64,000 bases of DNA from Enoplosus armatus (taxonomy: Eukaryota > Chordata > Actinopteri > Centrarchiformes > Enoplosidae), in assembly GCF_043641665.1 (NCBI RefSeq), contig NC_092186.1:1917501-1981500 (forward strand). Direction: 5' to 3'. The notes under the pieces were generated by a model. That model had not been told where the DNA came from. It was given only the letters and a program-made list of their open reading frames with translations, and did not search any database. The translations under genes were made by a program, and so were the position numbers. The stretch's first letter is position 1. Every line of letters begins with the position of its first letter. Positions 22,550-35,869 of this stretch are shown here, one piece after another.

Positions 22550-23129
22550 TTTAGGTCCAAACTTTTCTGTCTTCTCTGAGAACCGTGTCGTATTCTTCTT
22601 CGCATCACAGAACAACCGTGGGGTCAAATTAACAGCTGAATGGATTGTAAATGTCGAGAATACAACCTGACAGCAGGATACATGTAATGAGTGTGAGTGA
22701 GGGAATACAAAGAGTAATGTGTGAGAATGCAAAGGGTGTAGCCGCTGTAGCTTTTCTATTTGTGTCCTGCTCCTTTCTGCTGTAATCTGTCCACGAAAGC
22801 ATGAACATGCTGCAAAAAACAGCTGCATATTCTGACTTTTAAAGAAGACAATCTCTCTCCTGCTGAGAGAATTTATTTGTATCTCAACAGGTTGAACGGT
22901 TCTGTAGATGAAGTGCATCGAAAGGGTTTTGCTGCATGTGCAAGAGACTGGACTGCTCATACGGAAACTTAATTAAGGTCCAAAGTTTGGGAATGTCGTT
23001 ATTTTTTCAGGTTATAAAATGAGGAGGTGCCTCAATTTATGTTTTGACCTGATTAGAGGGGAAGTCAGGGGGTCTATCACGATTCATCCTGTAAGGACCA
23101 TGAATGTCCAATTTCACTGAAATTCATGG

Positions 23130-23165
<36 letters not shown>

Positions 23166-24283
23166 GTCAAAAGAAGGAAAGGAATAAAGTGCATAATCTC
23201 CCCCCCTGTCTCTCTCTCAGTGGTCATGAATAATTTCTCTGCACGGAGAAGAACAGATTTTCTTCCCAGGTAAGAAACATCTAGGCCAGAGCACTTCAAA
23301 GCTCATGTTTTCATAATGTGGAGTTACTGTGAGAGACACACAGAGAGAAGCTGCGTGGATCAAACACAGAGCATCATCATCATCATCATCATCATGGAGG
23401 AACAGGTCATATTCTGATTCAAACACACACACACACACACACAGCTGCTGACATTACAGTGTGTGAACTAGGTTTCAGTGTTTTCCCATGATTTTAAAAT
23501 GACTACTTCACGCAAAAAACAGGATTTTACCCAATAAATACATTTTGATTTTAAGCACAGAACTGCAGATAATTAACCATAAAATAATGTTTTGTTTTCC
23601 ACTTATTTCTTTGAAACACAACCATCTAGTATTGTCTGATCTTTTTTGACCTGTTTTAATACATCTTAGCATGCAGCCATTTCACAGCTTTGTTTTGGTG
23701 GTTTGGTTTATTGTTTTCCGTCATATTTAAGTAGAGTTTGTGAGTTGTTGTTTATTGTGTCATGCACATACAAGGGAGCATCACACGTGGCCTCAGGCTC
23801 TACCACTAAAACCTTCCACAAAAACGTCCTTCGTGTGTTTTATGATCATCCGACCAGAGGAAGTCATTAGAAAAGGACATTTTTATTAAAAAGTGTAGTC
23901 TTTCAATTATTATATAATGAGCAATAAGACTGAAATACATCTCATCCTCACTAAAGTCACATAACAAAGTTTTGTTCTTCTCAGAGACCATTAAACCGAC
24001 TGGTAATGTCCCTGAATATGACTGTGGACAAGAGTGATGCCATGTGTTATTTCGGCTGTTTTAATCAGTGCTTTGAGCTTATTATTTGGTTTCAATGAAA
24101 AAAGAAAAAATCTGTAATAAAAAATGAGCAAAATAAATATAAATAAATGAATAAATTACATAAATAAATGATCCATAGAGACAAAAACCTGCTGGAAGAA
24201 GCAACAGGTTCCAGGCAGAGAAACGCACCAGAATCCCAGGGGAAATTTGGGAAACAGTGATGGCAACACCTCCCACCCAGACC

Positions 24284-24322
<39 letters not shown>

Positions 24323-25570
24323 TGTGGGCCCGGGGATGGCATCTGTTCATCTAACAGAGAGTGATCTGATTTGACAACAGGCATCTGTGCCCTGCAGACT
24401 CCCCTCACCTCAGAGATCTGCCACCTTCACTCTTATTTACCCAAACACACACACACACACACACACACCGACTCACCCGCTCCCTCTCTCTCCTCCATCA
24501 CTTCCTCTTCCCTTCATTACATGCAGACCTCCCCTCCTCCTCCTCCTCCCCGCCTCCTGTCCTTCATCCTCCCATCATTTTCACTTCTCTGTAATTCAAA
24601 GTGAGGCAGCAGATCACAGGAAGAAGCTGAGGGCTGAACTGAGACGTGACTGTGAAGATAAGGTACTGTATAATGTTTCCGGGAGCTGTGCAATATGACA
24701 CACTGTGTCTCCATCATGGATCGAGCTCTACAGTCAAGCTGATGTTGAGCTTATGAGGATTCATGTTCATTTCAGACTGAAGTCAACTCATTTAAGTGAA
24801 AGTGCCACGATGCCTGGGTGGGCTTTTGGAGGTTTTGAGTTCAACTTTGGTGAAAACTGGCAAAAGAACTCACACTGTTGACAAACTGATCAATCCAGCT
24901 AGCTTGCAAACTGTTGTGGCTGACTAGTGCTAGCATGTTTAGCGTTTCCTCCTTTTCAGAATGTCACGTGTGTCACTGTCGGTGTAGCCTCTTCACTTCG
25001 TTTTTCAGGTTTGAAACCTTGAAAATGGTGATCTGTTAACTGGTACGCATATGTTGGGAAATAAGCTTTGAAACTTACGTTTCAAAGGGGGAAATCTTTA
25101 TTTTGAAACATGTACATTTGCACTCACATTGCTGACTGTTGAGTTTACAACACCCACTTTTCAGAGATCTGCCCATACAGCTGCGAGCTTGTGAGTCACA
25201 TGCATTTTCTTTTCAGCTTACAAACAAACGTAAACATGCTGAATATTTTGAGTAGACCCTCTTTTGTCACTCCTCCAGTATGAACACAAAGCCTGTTTAG
25301 GATTAGTGTATGGAATTAGTTCAGAGCTTCAATGTCTCTCGGACTTACAGACTTCCAACAGCACCAAACACACTTTCTGCTCGTTCAAGCAAAGGGGGGA
25401 ACTGCTAAATATCTCCGAGTGTAAACTCACACCAATACACAGTCAGGTGGACTGAGTTCAGTTGATTCGCAGGATTTGTTCCATACTTCACTCGGGGAAA
25501 ATAAATAAATCAGCCCTAAAAAAATGTCACAAATAATTTCTTTAATGTCAAATTAAAGCTCTTTAAGCGT
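22550..25570. other. Non-coding stretch with microsatellites
   Basis: No recognisable gene. CA arrays lie at 23134-23161, 23423-23443, 24290-24321 and 24445-24469; a (CAT)8 run at 23372-23395; an AAAT-rich patch at 24118-24170. 23060-23130 contains a short fragment resembling the composite repeat at 19237. A CT-rich tract at 24480-24600 ends in an exon-like segment (24601-24660) with GTACTG after it, but no frame supports a gene. Confidence 0.5.
23372..23395. repeat. (CAT)8 trinucleotide repeat
   Basis: Eight uninterrupted CAT units. On the minus strand they translate as an aspartate run. Confidence 0.95.
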
Positions 25571-25574
25571 ATCT

Positions 25575-25576
<2 letters not shown>

Positions 25577-25624
<48 letters not shown>
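25577..25624. repeat. (CA)24 microsatellite
   Basis: An uninterrupted CA array of 48 bases, the first of three long arrays within about 520 bases. Confidence 0.95.
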
Positions 25625-25626
<2 letters not shown>

Positions 25627-25782
25627 GAGTAATGAACTCATATGATTACTTGTCACAGTTATAATTACCAATGAGTGGTCTTGTCACTAATTGCTAAATT
25701 ATCAAAGCTGAATGCAGAAACAGAGTGAGGTGTAAGTGCAGTTATATAACAACTCTGTTTCACAAACTGTAGACACAGACTG

Positions 25783-26091
<309 letters not shown>

Positions 26092-26094
26092 GCT

Positions 26095-28645
26095 GGCTCT
26101 CTTGTTAGATTAGTCAGTTACATGACATTTCATTTAGATATTAACTAACTTTGCCATCTTTATTCTAAATCTGACATGACATCACATCACAAAGACGTCA
26201 TCACTCACATTTAATTTGGTTTGTATCTGTTGCTATGGGAAACAACAAGGGACACAATCCATAACATCTACCCTCCGTCCGTCAACACACACATAAACAG
26301 ACACACGCACACAGTTCGATCTCAGCAAACATGTTAAAGCGACAGCTTAACCTCTCTTTTGTCAGCGTGTCTGATAGTCGGCCAGCTGCAGAGAGACGAA
26401 GCCTTTTGTCTCGTATAAAAGAAAATAAACCCGGCATTTGATCTCTTTCCAAGTAGAAGATTTGTGTTTTTTGGACAGATATTGCGTTCACACCTGCAAT
26501 CTCAGCTCAATTCGGCATTTGTCGACAGCTTACTGCCTCCTTTCTTATGGGAATTACAACGAGACGAGGAAAACTGGAATTTGAAATGAAGATTTTCTCT
26601 CTAAAGTGGCAGCAAATGCCGCCTCTTGTCAATGTTGCACCTTGCATGAGATTTTAGAGCTTTACAAGCTTTACATTTTCTTATCTCGACCTGTTGTTAC
26701 AAACTGATTTCGTTTAGTGTTTAATTGCACAACCCACACACGGACACACCATCTAAATACATGATCTTTCTCCTTTAGGGTCTCTGAAGAGGTAAACAAG
26801 CTTTGTGGTGTTCACCCACGTCTGGGCAACAAAAATCAATTCTACTGTTGATCAGTGTGCGGCTTCCTGCCCCCCAGGGACCACTGTCTAATCCTTCATT
26901 TAATCCTGAATACGAACCGGTCACTTTTGTTATAATGGAGATGTTTTTTTTAAACAAAACAAGAAGACAAATCTGGACATTTATCAGAAATGTATTTTGA
27001 ACATTTACAGTGTTTTTGATTACTTTGAAAACACTGTATGCAGAATGTGATCTGGCGTGGGACCGGTCTATTGTCCACAGAGAGTGAGTACCGATGGCAT
27101 CAATACTTTAGGCATGAATTTATTTCTTTGCCTTCTCTGACAACTTCTTTGACGTGCTCCAAGATGCAAAAATGTATGAATCCATGTGTGTGCACTGAAT
27201 TGAATTATGATCTCCGAATCTGAACACAGTGACCATCTCAAAATACAAAACTATCTGTTGTCTGATTCTAGCATTAGTCCAAAGTCAACCAAGATGTCAC
27301 CTGCAAATAACCAAATCTCTGGTCGCTTGGCTCATAAAAGTGGTGACGGTGAAACTTGTGATTTGAATTGTTTTATCAGATCAGCGGGAGGAAATTACAC
27401 ATTTTTCTGGACACTCCTGGGACCGCTGGAGAAGCTGGAATAGAGTTAGAATGAATGAGCGAACATCACGTTGACAGAGAAAGTGGAGGAAAAAGCATGT
27501 GTGTGTGTATTGATTGTGTTCAGCAAGAGGCCTGATTGTCTGAGCTGACAGAAGAGGAGGAGGAGAAGTGAAGGGCATCTCCTCCACCATAAGGTCCAAT
27601 TTGTCCCCCATTCACCTGAAACTATGATACCATCAACCGCCTTCCTCACTGCTGATTGAAGACAAACGTGACCCACAGCAGTTCCACCACATGTTCACCA
27701 GCTGCAAACAAAACATGCAGCAAAAAAAAAAAGACAAAGCCTTCAAAATAACATCAAGCCATCAAATAAATTGTGATTTTTGAATATTTTTGATCACACT
27801 GTTGGTCACTTGTCCTCACTTTAGTTTCTCTGGATTCTTTGGTCACTTCTTAGTTTTTTTATCCTAAGCACCTTAGTTCAATTTGTTGTGGACGACAGTC
27901 AGTCCTGTAAGGTCCAATAGGAAAGCAGCGGGAAGTGCCTGTGCACTGTTCTTTAACGGAGGTGGGGAAGTTAACCCAGACATACACATGCCAAACTAAC
28001 CAGTTACACCCACTGTTACTTACCGGCTGGTGAGAGCCGCTGCTTCCCAACAATTGCCAATTTCACACTTGAAAACACATTTTGACAAACGACACAAAGG
28101 TGAGATTTACGCTTTATCGGAAATGGGATTTTTTTGTGTTTTACCAGAGAAAAAGACTTCAGTGTCTAACTAACTGTCCCTCCTCCGTTAAAGAGTAGCA
28201 CACAGCCACTTCCTGGAGCTTTTCTATGGGACTTTCCAGGACCGTCTCCCATGCATTGAATGAGACAGCCCTGTTAGTTTAATCACTGCGCGTGATATAT
28301 TCAGCTAAATATAAAGCGTATTGGTTGTACATGAACATGTACGTGCAGTATTAGCAGACACAGACAAACAAAGACAGCCTGGTTGTTCTGAACATTTACT
28401 AGCTAACGTGTTAGCCTCTGTTATAACCCTTCTCATGTCCCAATCCACCTGTTTTCAATAAAGATGAGAAATTACACAATGAAATAGCCAACTCAGGGTG
28501 GGGGGAGGACTACGACTGTTGCTAACTTGCAAATGTTGGCCAGGAGACACAATCTTTGATAAATATCTTCTGAACAGCCTCAGCCTCATTAGTGCAGTAT
28601 AGTGATAAACTCAATAGCATTTAATAAAAGAGCCACTCAACTGAA
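26095..28645. other. Non-coding stretch
   Basis: No recognisable gene or repeat family. 26520-26700 is repeat-poor. An A-run occurs at 27721-27732. Confidence 0.5.
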
Positions 28646-28649
28646 TCCG

Positions 28650-28863
28650 TTAATTTTTAAAACCACTTAATTAATATGTTTCAAATGTAATTCGTTGACT
28701 ATTGATGGGATTTCTGGCAACCATATCTAACACCTCAGAGGTCAATTAAGGATTAATTAGTGATGACCCTCTTAATCCCTTAACATACAAACTGGTAATT
28801 GAAGTCAAGTAGCCTATCTCTTAATATCTACTTCATTTGTTAGTTAAGTGGTTTTCAAATTAA
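28650..28863. mobile_element. MITE-like element with ~24-bp terminal inverted repeats
   Basis: The left end TTAATTTTTAAAACCACTTA (continuing to 28674) and the right end (28840-28863) are reverse complements with about three differences. The body is AT-rich, carries smaller internal inverted repeats, and has no coding frame. Both arms start with TTAA at their outer ends, so a TTAA target duplication is possible but not separable from the arms. Confidence 0.55.
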
Positions 28864-28869
28864 GGTATT

Positions 28870-29278
28870 TTTAAAGGGTTAGGAAAATGAAGCGAAACAC
28901 CTTGTTTCATTGCGATAACTTTACCATTTTCAGTGACTCATGTCCTTTGTTGCCTCATTCCTGCTACATCCTCCATTGTGTTCAGCCGGACAAAATGGGA
29001 CTCCAACTTCTCCCCCTGCACCATCACTTTGATTTGAACTAATAAACTGTCAAGTCTCTGTCGAGGAAAAAAAAAACCTGGATTGGTTTTTTATTGAAGC
29101 TCAAGAAGGCAAACACCGCTCCACCGACCACAGATAATCCCTCATCACCACATCGCTCTCCTCCCTCTGCCATCCCTCCGTCCCTCCACCCACTTTAATG
29201 TTTTGAGCTTAGCTTCAGGACTCCACGCTCAAAATCAATACGATTACTTGAGCAGACCTGTGACCACACATTACACAC

Positions 29279-29320
<42 letters not shown>

Positions 29321-30075
29321 CACTCTGAGACAATTTGTAGCAGGAAAATACAGAATGAAGTATGTAGGCTCAGACTGGAGATAAGCAGACTTTGAATAGC
29401 TATCTGGCTTCTGGAGAGAGGGAACATGAAAAAAACTGTTAATGGCAATGACACACACACACACACACACACACACACTGATATACACCATGCTCTGTTT
29501 ACTTAATTATGTGTCCTTCATGCTGATAAAAGTGTTTGTGAGGTCCAGAATCCATCACTGACACTATCGCCTTCTACTTACTGGAATTGTGTGATTGGAG
29601 GTTTCCCGGCAACGCTGTCGCCAATCGATATCAAGAGACTGCAGGAACTTATGCCGGACACACACAAACATCACACACACATGTACGTGCTTCAGGAGGT
29701 GCGGCAATATGTTTATAACCTATTTTTGTACAGATTTAAAGCGAGAGTCTCTGTTTTATCTTTTTTTATGTAGCTTTGTCTGTAACTTAACCTGCTTAAA
29801 TATAAGCCAAGTAATAAAGTCAAAGTAGAAATCTAGCTAAGCTAATAATGCTAATACTAATCGCTCTACAATCCGACACACTTGACTGAAGCGTATTGTG
29901 TCCACAGCTGAAGGGTCGACGTACAAAGAGGAGAAAAATATAATTCAGGCTGAGTGAGACATTTCACAGCAAAAGACAAGATGTGCTGCACGGATGAAGA
30001 TGAGGAGAAAGAAGGATGAAGTCAAATAAAGGTTTCACACACTCGTCCCTTTTCATCCAACACACTAATATCACC
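28870..30075. other. Non-coding stretch with CA arrays
   Basis: No recognisable gene. CA arrays lie at 29281-29318 and 29451-29478, 130 bases apart. An A-run of about ten occurs near 29067-29076. Confidence 0.55.
29281..29318. repeat. (CA)19 microsatellite
   Basis: An uninterrupted CA array. A second clean array follows at 29451-29478. Confidence 0.95.
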
Positions 30076-30079
30076 TCCC

Positions 30080-30084
30080 ACACA

Positions 30085-30135
<51 letters not shown>

Positions 30136-30260
30136 ATGGTGTTGCTAGTAATGTTGTCCATTTGTCTCAGTGGCCGGTCCTGTCTTTGTGCCATCAGAGC
30201 GCTATCCCAGCATGCTCTGCTTTATTCTCTATTTGGCTTAATGTGGTTGGATGTGTGTGT

Positions 30261-30291
<31 letters not shown>

Positions 30292-30406
30292 GGGGGGTCT
30301 TTGTGGTGGACAGGGTGAGAGGACTATGATGAAATGAGATACACTGGTCACTGCCTCATGCAGCACTCTTGGCCTCATCATCTTGTGTGAGTGTGTGAGT
30401 GTGTGT

Positions 30407-30445
<39 letters not shown>

Positions 30446-30540
30446 TGTGTGTGTGAGAGATGGTTATTGCATGAGGACAGCAGGAATGAGGAAGTGGGGA
30501 TGTGATCAGCTGTCACTGTGATGCAGGACAGGGCTCCTTC

Positions 30541-30577
<37 letters not shown>
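30080..30577. repeat. Cluster of CA/TG arrays with a 23-base G-run
   Basis: In order: CA at 30080-30133; TG at 30252-30274 running directly into G23 (30275-30297); TG with GA interruptions at 30384-30458; CA at 30549-30577. Between them is ordinary sequence. Frames on either strand are repeat translations. Confidence 0.9.
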
Positions 30578-30579
<2 letters not shown>

Positions 30580-30599
30580 CGTTGGACTGTAAAGGACAT

Positions 30600-33500
30600 G
30601 TTTCACTATTTTTTTTAAAAATTGTTTTGATTAAATTATTGGAACGAAGGATAAATGTACAGAAATGAATGATTTGAGTTTGTGATTATATTTATAATAT
30701 TGCATAGCTCTATTAATCAAACTATTATAATGGTTCTGTGTATTGTTACTGAAATGTGTTTATTGCATGCAGTTTGTGAATGCCTGTATTTCTGAACGAT
30801 GAGGTCATGTGGTGTTGACTTTGTTTTGTTGTGTGTTTCTAAAGTCAGGCTTTACGAACAGCTCAATGATGTTATGAGACGTAATGGACTGAAAGGTGCT
30901 GCTAGCAGGACTTTAGATTGTTCTCACATTAAGCCCATCACATTCAATGGTTTGATTATATTCACTTCAAGAGGAGGTATAATGTGAAGGTCTTGGTGTG
31001 TTTGCTTTGTGCATCTACAGTGTGCGCCTTCTCAGCGGATCTTTCGTAGTTTGAGACTATTTCTATGGTGTAGATCTGGTCCACTTCTTCCCCAGAGGCC
31101 AAGGTCAGTATTAATTATCACCAACATAATGATTCGGAGTTTTCTAACACGCCTTTGACCTTCGCTCTGCCAGTGAAATCTACACTGTCACATGATTTTT
31201 CCGCTTCGTCCATTAATGCTTGATTGGGGCCACAGAGGAGGCCTTGGCAGGGGGCTGACAGCGCTGTCACACTCTTTAAATCACAGCAGAACGACTCATC
31301 TCGTAGTCAAAGTGTAAGATTTATCTTAATACATGTAGAGGATTGAGATTAATACAATGACGACATTATTTGGTGGGATTTTTGACAGCTATTTTCAGTT
31401 ATAAATTTAAAAAATCTCATTTGTTAACATTTTTCTGCTGCTATCTGTATATCCTCGGGGACCAAAGCTGCCATCTAATCCCTGTAATGGAAAATCTTTA
31501 CAGGCGTCAAAGAGGTGTGATCACACACAGCTGCAAGAAACAGCCCAATGAAACTACAGAGCCTGATATCAAGTCTCACAGTGAGATCACACATCAGCAA
31601 CAACTCAATGAATCCACAGAGAACGAACACACAAACACACGCGCAGTGTAACATGTCAGCTGTAAAAACCAGGCTGGGATTGGATTAGTTGTAACACAAT
31701 CAGATTTCTGCCCACACTGACCACACTGTGAAATGATATCTAATCGGGGTTCCTGCCGAGGGACCCAAAGGTGAACGAAACACACACACCTCGCAAACAC
31801 GCGCCTGGCCTTACCAACAAGGTAAGAAAAAAAGTGACATATGAAGGAAAGAACTACCTTCTCTCTCATAAAACATCTTTCTCACACTCTCACACATTCC
31901 CATTAGAGCTCTGCGTCTTCACTAGAGCTCCCATAATGTGCATGTGAATCCTATCATCAGCTCAACAATAATATACTACGTGTCTCCATTTGCGCCCTTT
32001 GGACCATTACACTCTGTGTGGGATTCAGCGTGGACAGAGCTCACACACACACACACACACACGTCTCAAGGAGGTTGATAATAGGCCTATGAATCACGCC
32101 GAATCCCATCAGCAGCCGAACAAAGCCGGGTCTCAATTTGCAACCTCTGGACCGTTCCATTCGGCAAGGATTCTGTAAGAGATGCGGAGGGTCAGCTCTC
32201 CATCAGCCCCGGCGCTGCAGACACGCCGCCTGCAGCTCATTCCCCACGGCCCTATTCCCTGTTTAATGGCAAATTCAAAAGGGATTCACAGCCGGGAGGT
32301 TCACAGCGAGCCGTGGCCTTGAATATGGTGTAATCTGACTGTCTGCGGTGCATCCTGAACAACCCAACGCTCCAAACTTAATGGATACCTGAATGGCTGA
32401 ATATGAATTGTGAGTCTCTGAATGTGTGTGTCAGTGTTTGATGAGTGTGTGACCCCGCGTTGTAGTATCCTTCTAAAAGACTACTACTGCTGTGCATCAC
32501 TACTGTATGGAACTCTTCTACTTCCACATTATCCGCCTGTACCATTTTCAAAAGAATACTGTATGTAGCTTAATTGAAGTGCTCATTAGTTAAAATGCCA
32601 CAGAAAAAGCAGTATGAGATGTGATTTCAAGACTCATGAAGGATGTAACAAGATCATTAAAGTATAAGCTTTGTGCTGTTGTATATTTTTCCTTATTATC
32701 AACAAATCCCCTGAAAAGACCAAAACCAATAACGTGTTATTCATCCCTCAATACCGATGACTTCCCTATTGTCTGTGGCTCTCAGCTCAAAGCCCATTGG
32801 TTCCTACTGAAGGCCATGTTTTAAAAAAACAGTTCATTCGTTTTGTAAATTAGCTGGGCACTGCAGTTAGCAAACTAATGCATTTGTTTGGGACTATTTT
32901 CATTGGCGGATTAATCCACATTTGGTACTCTAGTGAGTATTTGGGGCAGCAGGACGGTGTGTGTGGGATTGAGTCAAAATAAACTACAGTGTGTGTGTGT
33001 GTGTGTTCATGGTGATGAAGGAGGATGTCACCCAGTGCAACAGTGTGGCTCATCGATGTGTTTTTAATAGTTTTTGGACAACAATGGAGCTCTGTGGCAC
33101 ACCGTTCTGCTGCCGAAAATACTCTCTAGAGCACCAAATGTGGATTCATCCACTGCTGAAAGTAGTCCCCAACAGGTTTTAAGAATCATTAAGCATAATA
33201 TCGCACAGCAAAAACATAAATGTGTATAAATATTGACAGGCAAGAGAAGGAAACTCATCACTTGTTGTCCTCTTGCATTAATCTTTGCAGGACAAAAATC
33301 TGCCGACATATTTTACTCATGTCACAGGAGCTTGTGAGGGGCATTTTACTATTCCTATAACTCAGGGACGACATGGTCACAAATCCTGAAGGGGCTAAAG
33401 GGGCAAGTGTTCGTGTGTTGGTGTGTCCACATGTCTGAATCTAGTTGGTAAAATGAGGCCAGCGTGAAGCCAAGTCGATCTAGCATCAACTCGCTGTCAT

Positions 33501-33830
33501 TTGTCACTGTCTGTCCCCAGCTGTCAATCATCATCTCCGTTTGATTGACAGGAGCAGAATAGAGGGTTCAAAATGCTCCGTTACGATGAACCAAACTACA
33601 GGCCAATGTGTGCGGACAGCAGGTCAGCTGACGCGGCCTGGCAGGTGATGCAGAAACACATGCAGGGGAGGCCGTGTGATAGATGATGTGAAGCTCCACA
33701 CAGGTGTGCAGTCCTACAGGACACACCGGTCTGATGAAGGACATGTATCACAACACACAGGGAAGGTTTCATTAGACAGCCACCACTTCACAAACACATC
33801 CTCTGGATCCAAGATCATCACTCAACACCC
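30600..33830. other. Non-coding stretch, partly repeat-poor
   Basis: No recognisable gene. 31085-31315 and 32175-32410 contain no simple repeats and have the mixed, homeodomain-core-rich look of conserved noncoding sequence. A CA run lies at 32042-32062 and a GT run at about 32990-33006. Confidence 0.5.
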
Positions 33831-33834
33831 GGTC

Positions 33835-34410
33835 TTCTTAACTTTCTGTTATCCTCACATGGCTTTCTTCAGGATTTATATTGTCTCTTGTTAAGTCTTT
33901 TATGTCCCATCTTGGTTTTCTACATCCCTCTGTGGTCTTCTGTTGCCCTCACGAAGCTTTCTACTGTCCCAACAATGCTCTCTAGTGTCCGATCCTGACA
34001 GTCCTATCGTGGCTTTCAGCTGTCTCATCATGGCTTTCCACTGTCCTCACAAGATTCATGGATCTCTACTGTCCTAAAATCATGAATGTCTACTGTCCTC
34101 GCAAAGCTACAGTGGCGTTGCCCTGTCTTGATGAGGCTTTCTACTGTCCCATCATGGCTACTGTCCTCACAAGGCTTTCTACAGTCCGATAATGATCTTC
34201 TACTGTCCCAACAATGATTCCCACTGTCCCATCGTAGCATTCTCCTGTGTCCTCACAAGGTTTTCTACTGTCCCATCCTGGCGTTACTACTGTCCTTACA
34301 GGATTTTCAAATGTGCCTAATGTGCTCACGAGCTTTCTACTGTTCCACCGCGGTTTTCTGTTGTCCTCGCGTGATTTCCTGTTGTCTTCATAAGGCTCTC
34401 AGGTTTTTGG
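33835..34410 (-). repeat. Degenerate ~21-bp minisatellite, array 1
   Basis: Read on the minus strand, units of the form GGACAGTAGAAAGCC plus about six variable bases follow one another for roughly 575 bases. The variable tail alternates loosely between TTGTGA-like and ATGATG-like, giving a higher-order period of about 42. Copies are well diverged, and some are shortened. The minus-strand frames here (repeating TVES, SRKPCED) are by-products of a unit length divisible by three. Confidence 0.85.
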
Positions 34411-34414
34411 TCAT

Positions 34415-35188
34415 TTTCTACTGGGATCTTTCAGAATGTCATGGCTGCATTTATCAACGATACTGATGCCCCCTACACAGGCATTTGGGAAATAATTATT
34501 AGTAAACGCATTTGTTTGACGTAAGAACAGTATTGAATACACAGCCAGTTTTCCACAAATACCTTCATCGGGGCTCAGTCTCATGAAGAAGGAGCTGCCA
34601 GCTGTGACAAACAAACTAGAAACAATAACAGAACAAAGCACAGAGGAGCAGGAAGGGTAGAACACGACTGTCTGCACATGAAAAAGGAAGTTTGGGGGGT
34701 GAGATGAAGGGAGACACAGGGGGGTGGACATGAGGAGAGCTACTGCTGTCATAACTGACACAGATGTTAACAAGACCCACTGCATAATGCAACGTATGGG
34801 CTTCCTGCTCCTCTGTTCATGTACACACACAAACACACACACACATGCTTTTACACATGAGCACACACACACACACATGCGTCACTTCGAATGAATGTAC
34901 ATATGCAGAAAATGTATTCCCTCCTCCCTGTCTTTCTTTACGTACCGAGAGCCAGAACTCACTCTGCTCAGACAACAGAAAACAAGGCGGCGAGATGCCG
35001 GAGGAAGCAGTGCAGACTTTAAATTTGGTTGCTACTATTTTCTTCCCGCTCATGTGCGTGTCTGAAGTTGCTGTACAGTAGAGCTGATTTCCCCAGGGCT
35101 GGCTCAATATGCCGCTTTTATTGTTATGGCCTATTAAACCCCTGTGATAGAGGGGCTGAGCTCAGGGTGGCATCTGCTTACCACACAG

Positions 35189-35219
<31 letters not shown>

Positions 35220-35865
35220 AACATATGGATCTCATGCCCCAGGTGCATTGTGGGGCTAAGTTAACCAAGGAGGACATTTGATGTGGAGCAAATAACATTC
35301 TCTAAAAAGGTCAGAGCAATTTAAGAGTCTTTTTATTGTTTCCTGTGATGGCCCACAGCTGTGGCAGGCAGAGTTTATGCAGCTTTTATGTGCTGCAAAG
35401 GTGAACTAGTAGTGCAGCGTATGCAGTATGTTGGACAGATACACAGAATCAGGAGGACTACATTAAGACTCTTTAAACCGACAGTCTGCTAAGGTCTTTT
35501 GACTGGTGCACGTATGGCAGATGGACGATAGACGTATGGATAGATGGATGTTGGAGGCCCCCGCTATGCCATAACAATGATTGCTATATGTAAATTTAAA
35601 AATGCACAACAAGGTGTTCCAATAAAAGAAAATGATGAATGAAGTGGAGGTGTGTTTTATTAAATGTGTTTAGTAATGATGTATTTGTGTTTTGTGTCAG
35701 TATGTGGAAACATAAATGTGTCCAGCCAAGACATTCAATCTGAGCAGCAAGCTTTTATGCAATTACAGTTGTTGCAGTGGTGAGCACTGTCGCACGGGAG
35801 GTCGAGCAGTGCAGAGCGCCACGACAGGACAGCACCTGTCAGAAAGGTGGAAGCCACGCTGGGGT
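34415..35865. other. Spacer between the inverted minisatellite arrays
   Basis: No recognisable gene. CA-rich runs occur at about 34825-34876 and 35193-35219. The remaining sequence shows no GGACAGTAGAAAGCC units. Confidence 0.55.
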
Positions 35866-35869
35866 TGTA

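Noticed and set aside
24530..24665. Polypyrimidine tract plus short exon-like segment with GTACTG after it
   Set aside because: The segment carries an in-frame stop and has no partner exon.
30238..30573. 111-codon minus-strand frame of histidine-threonine repeats
   Set aside because: Translation of TG/CA arrays and the G-run.
33835..34410. CRISPR-like array
   Set aside because: Units are contiguous and diverged with no spacers of constant length, and the setting is a vertebrate genome.
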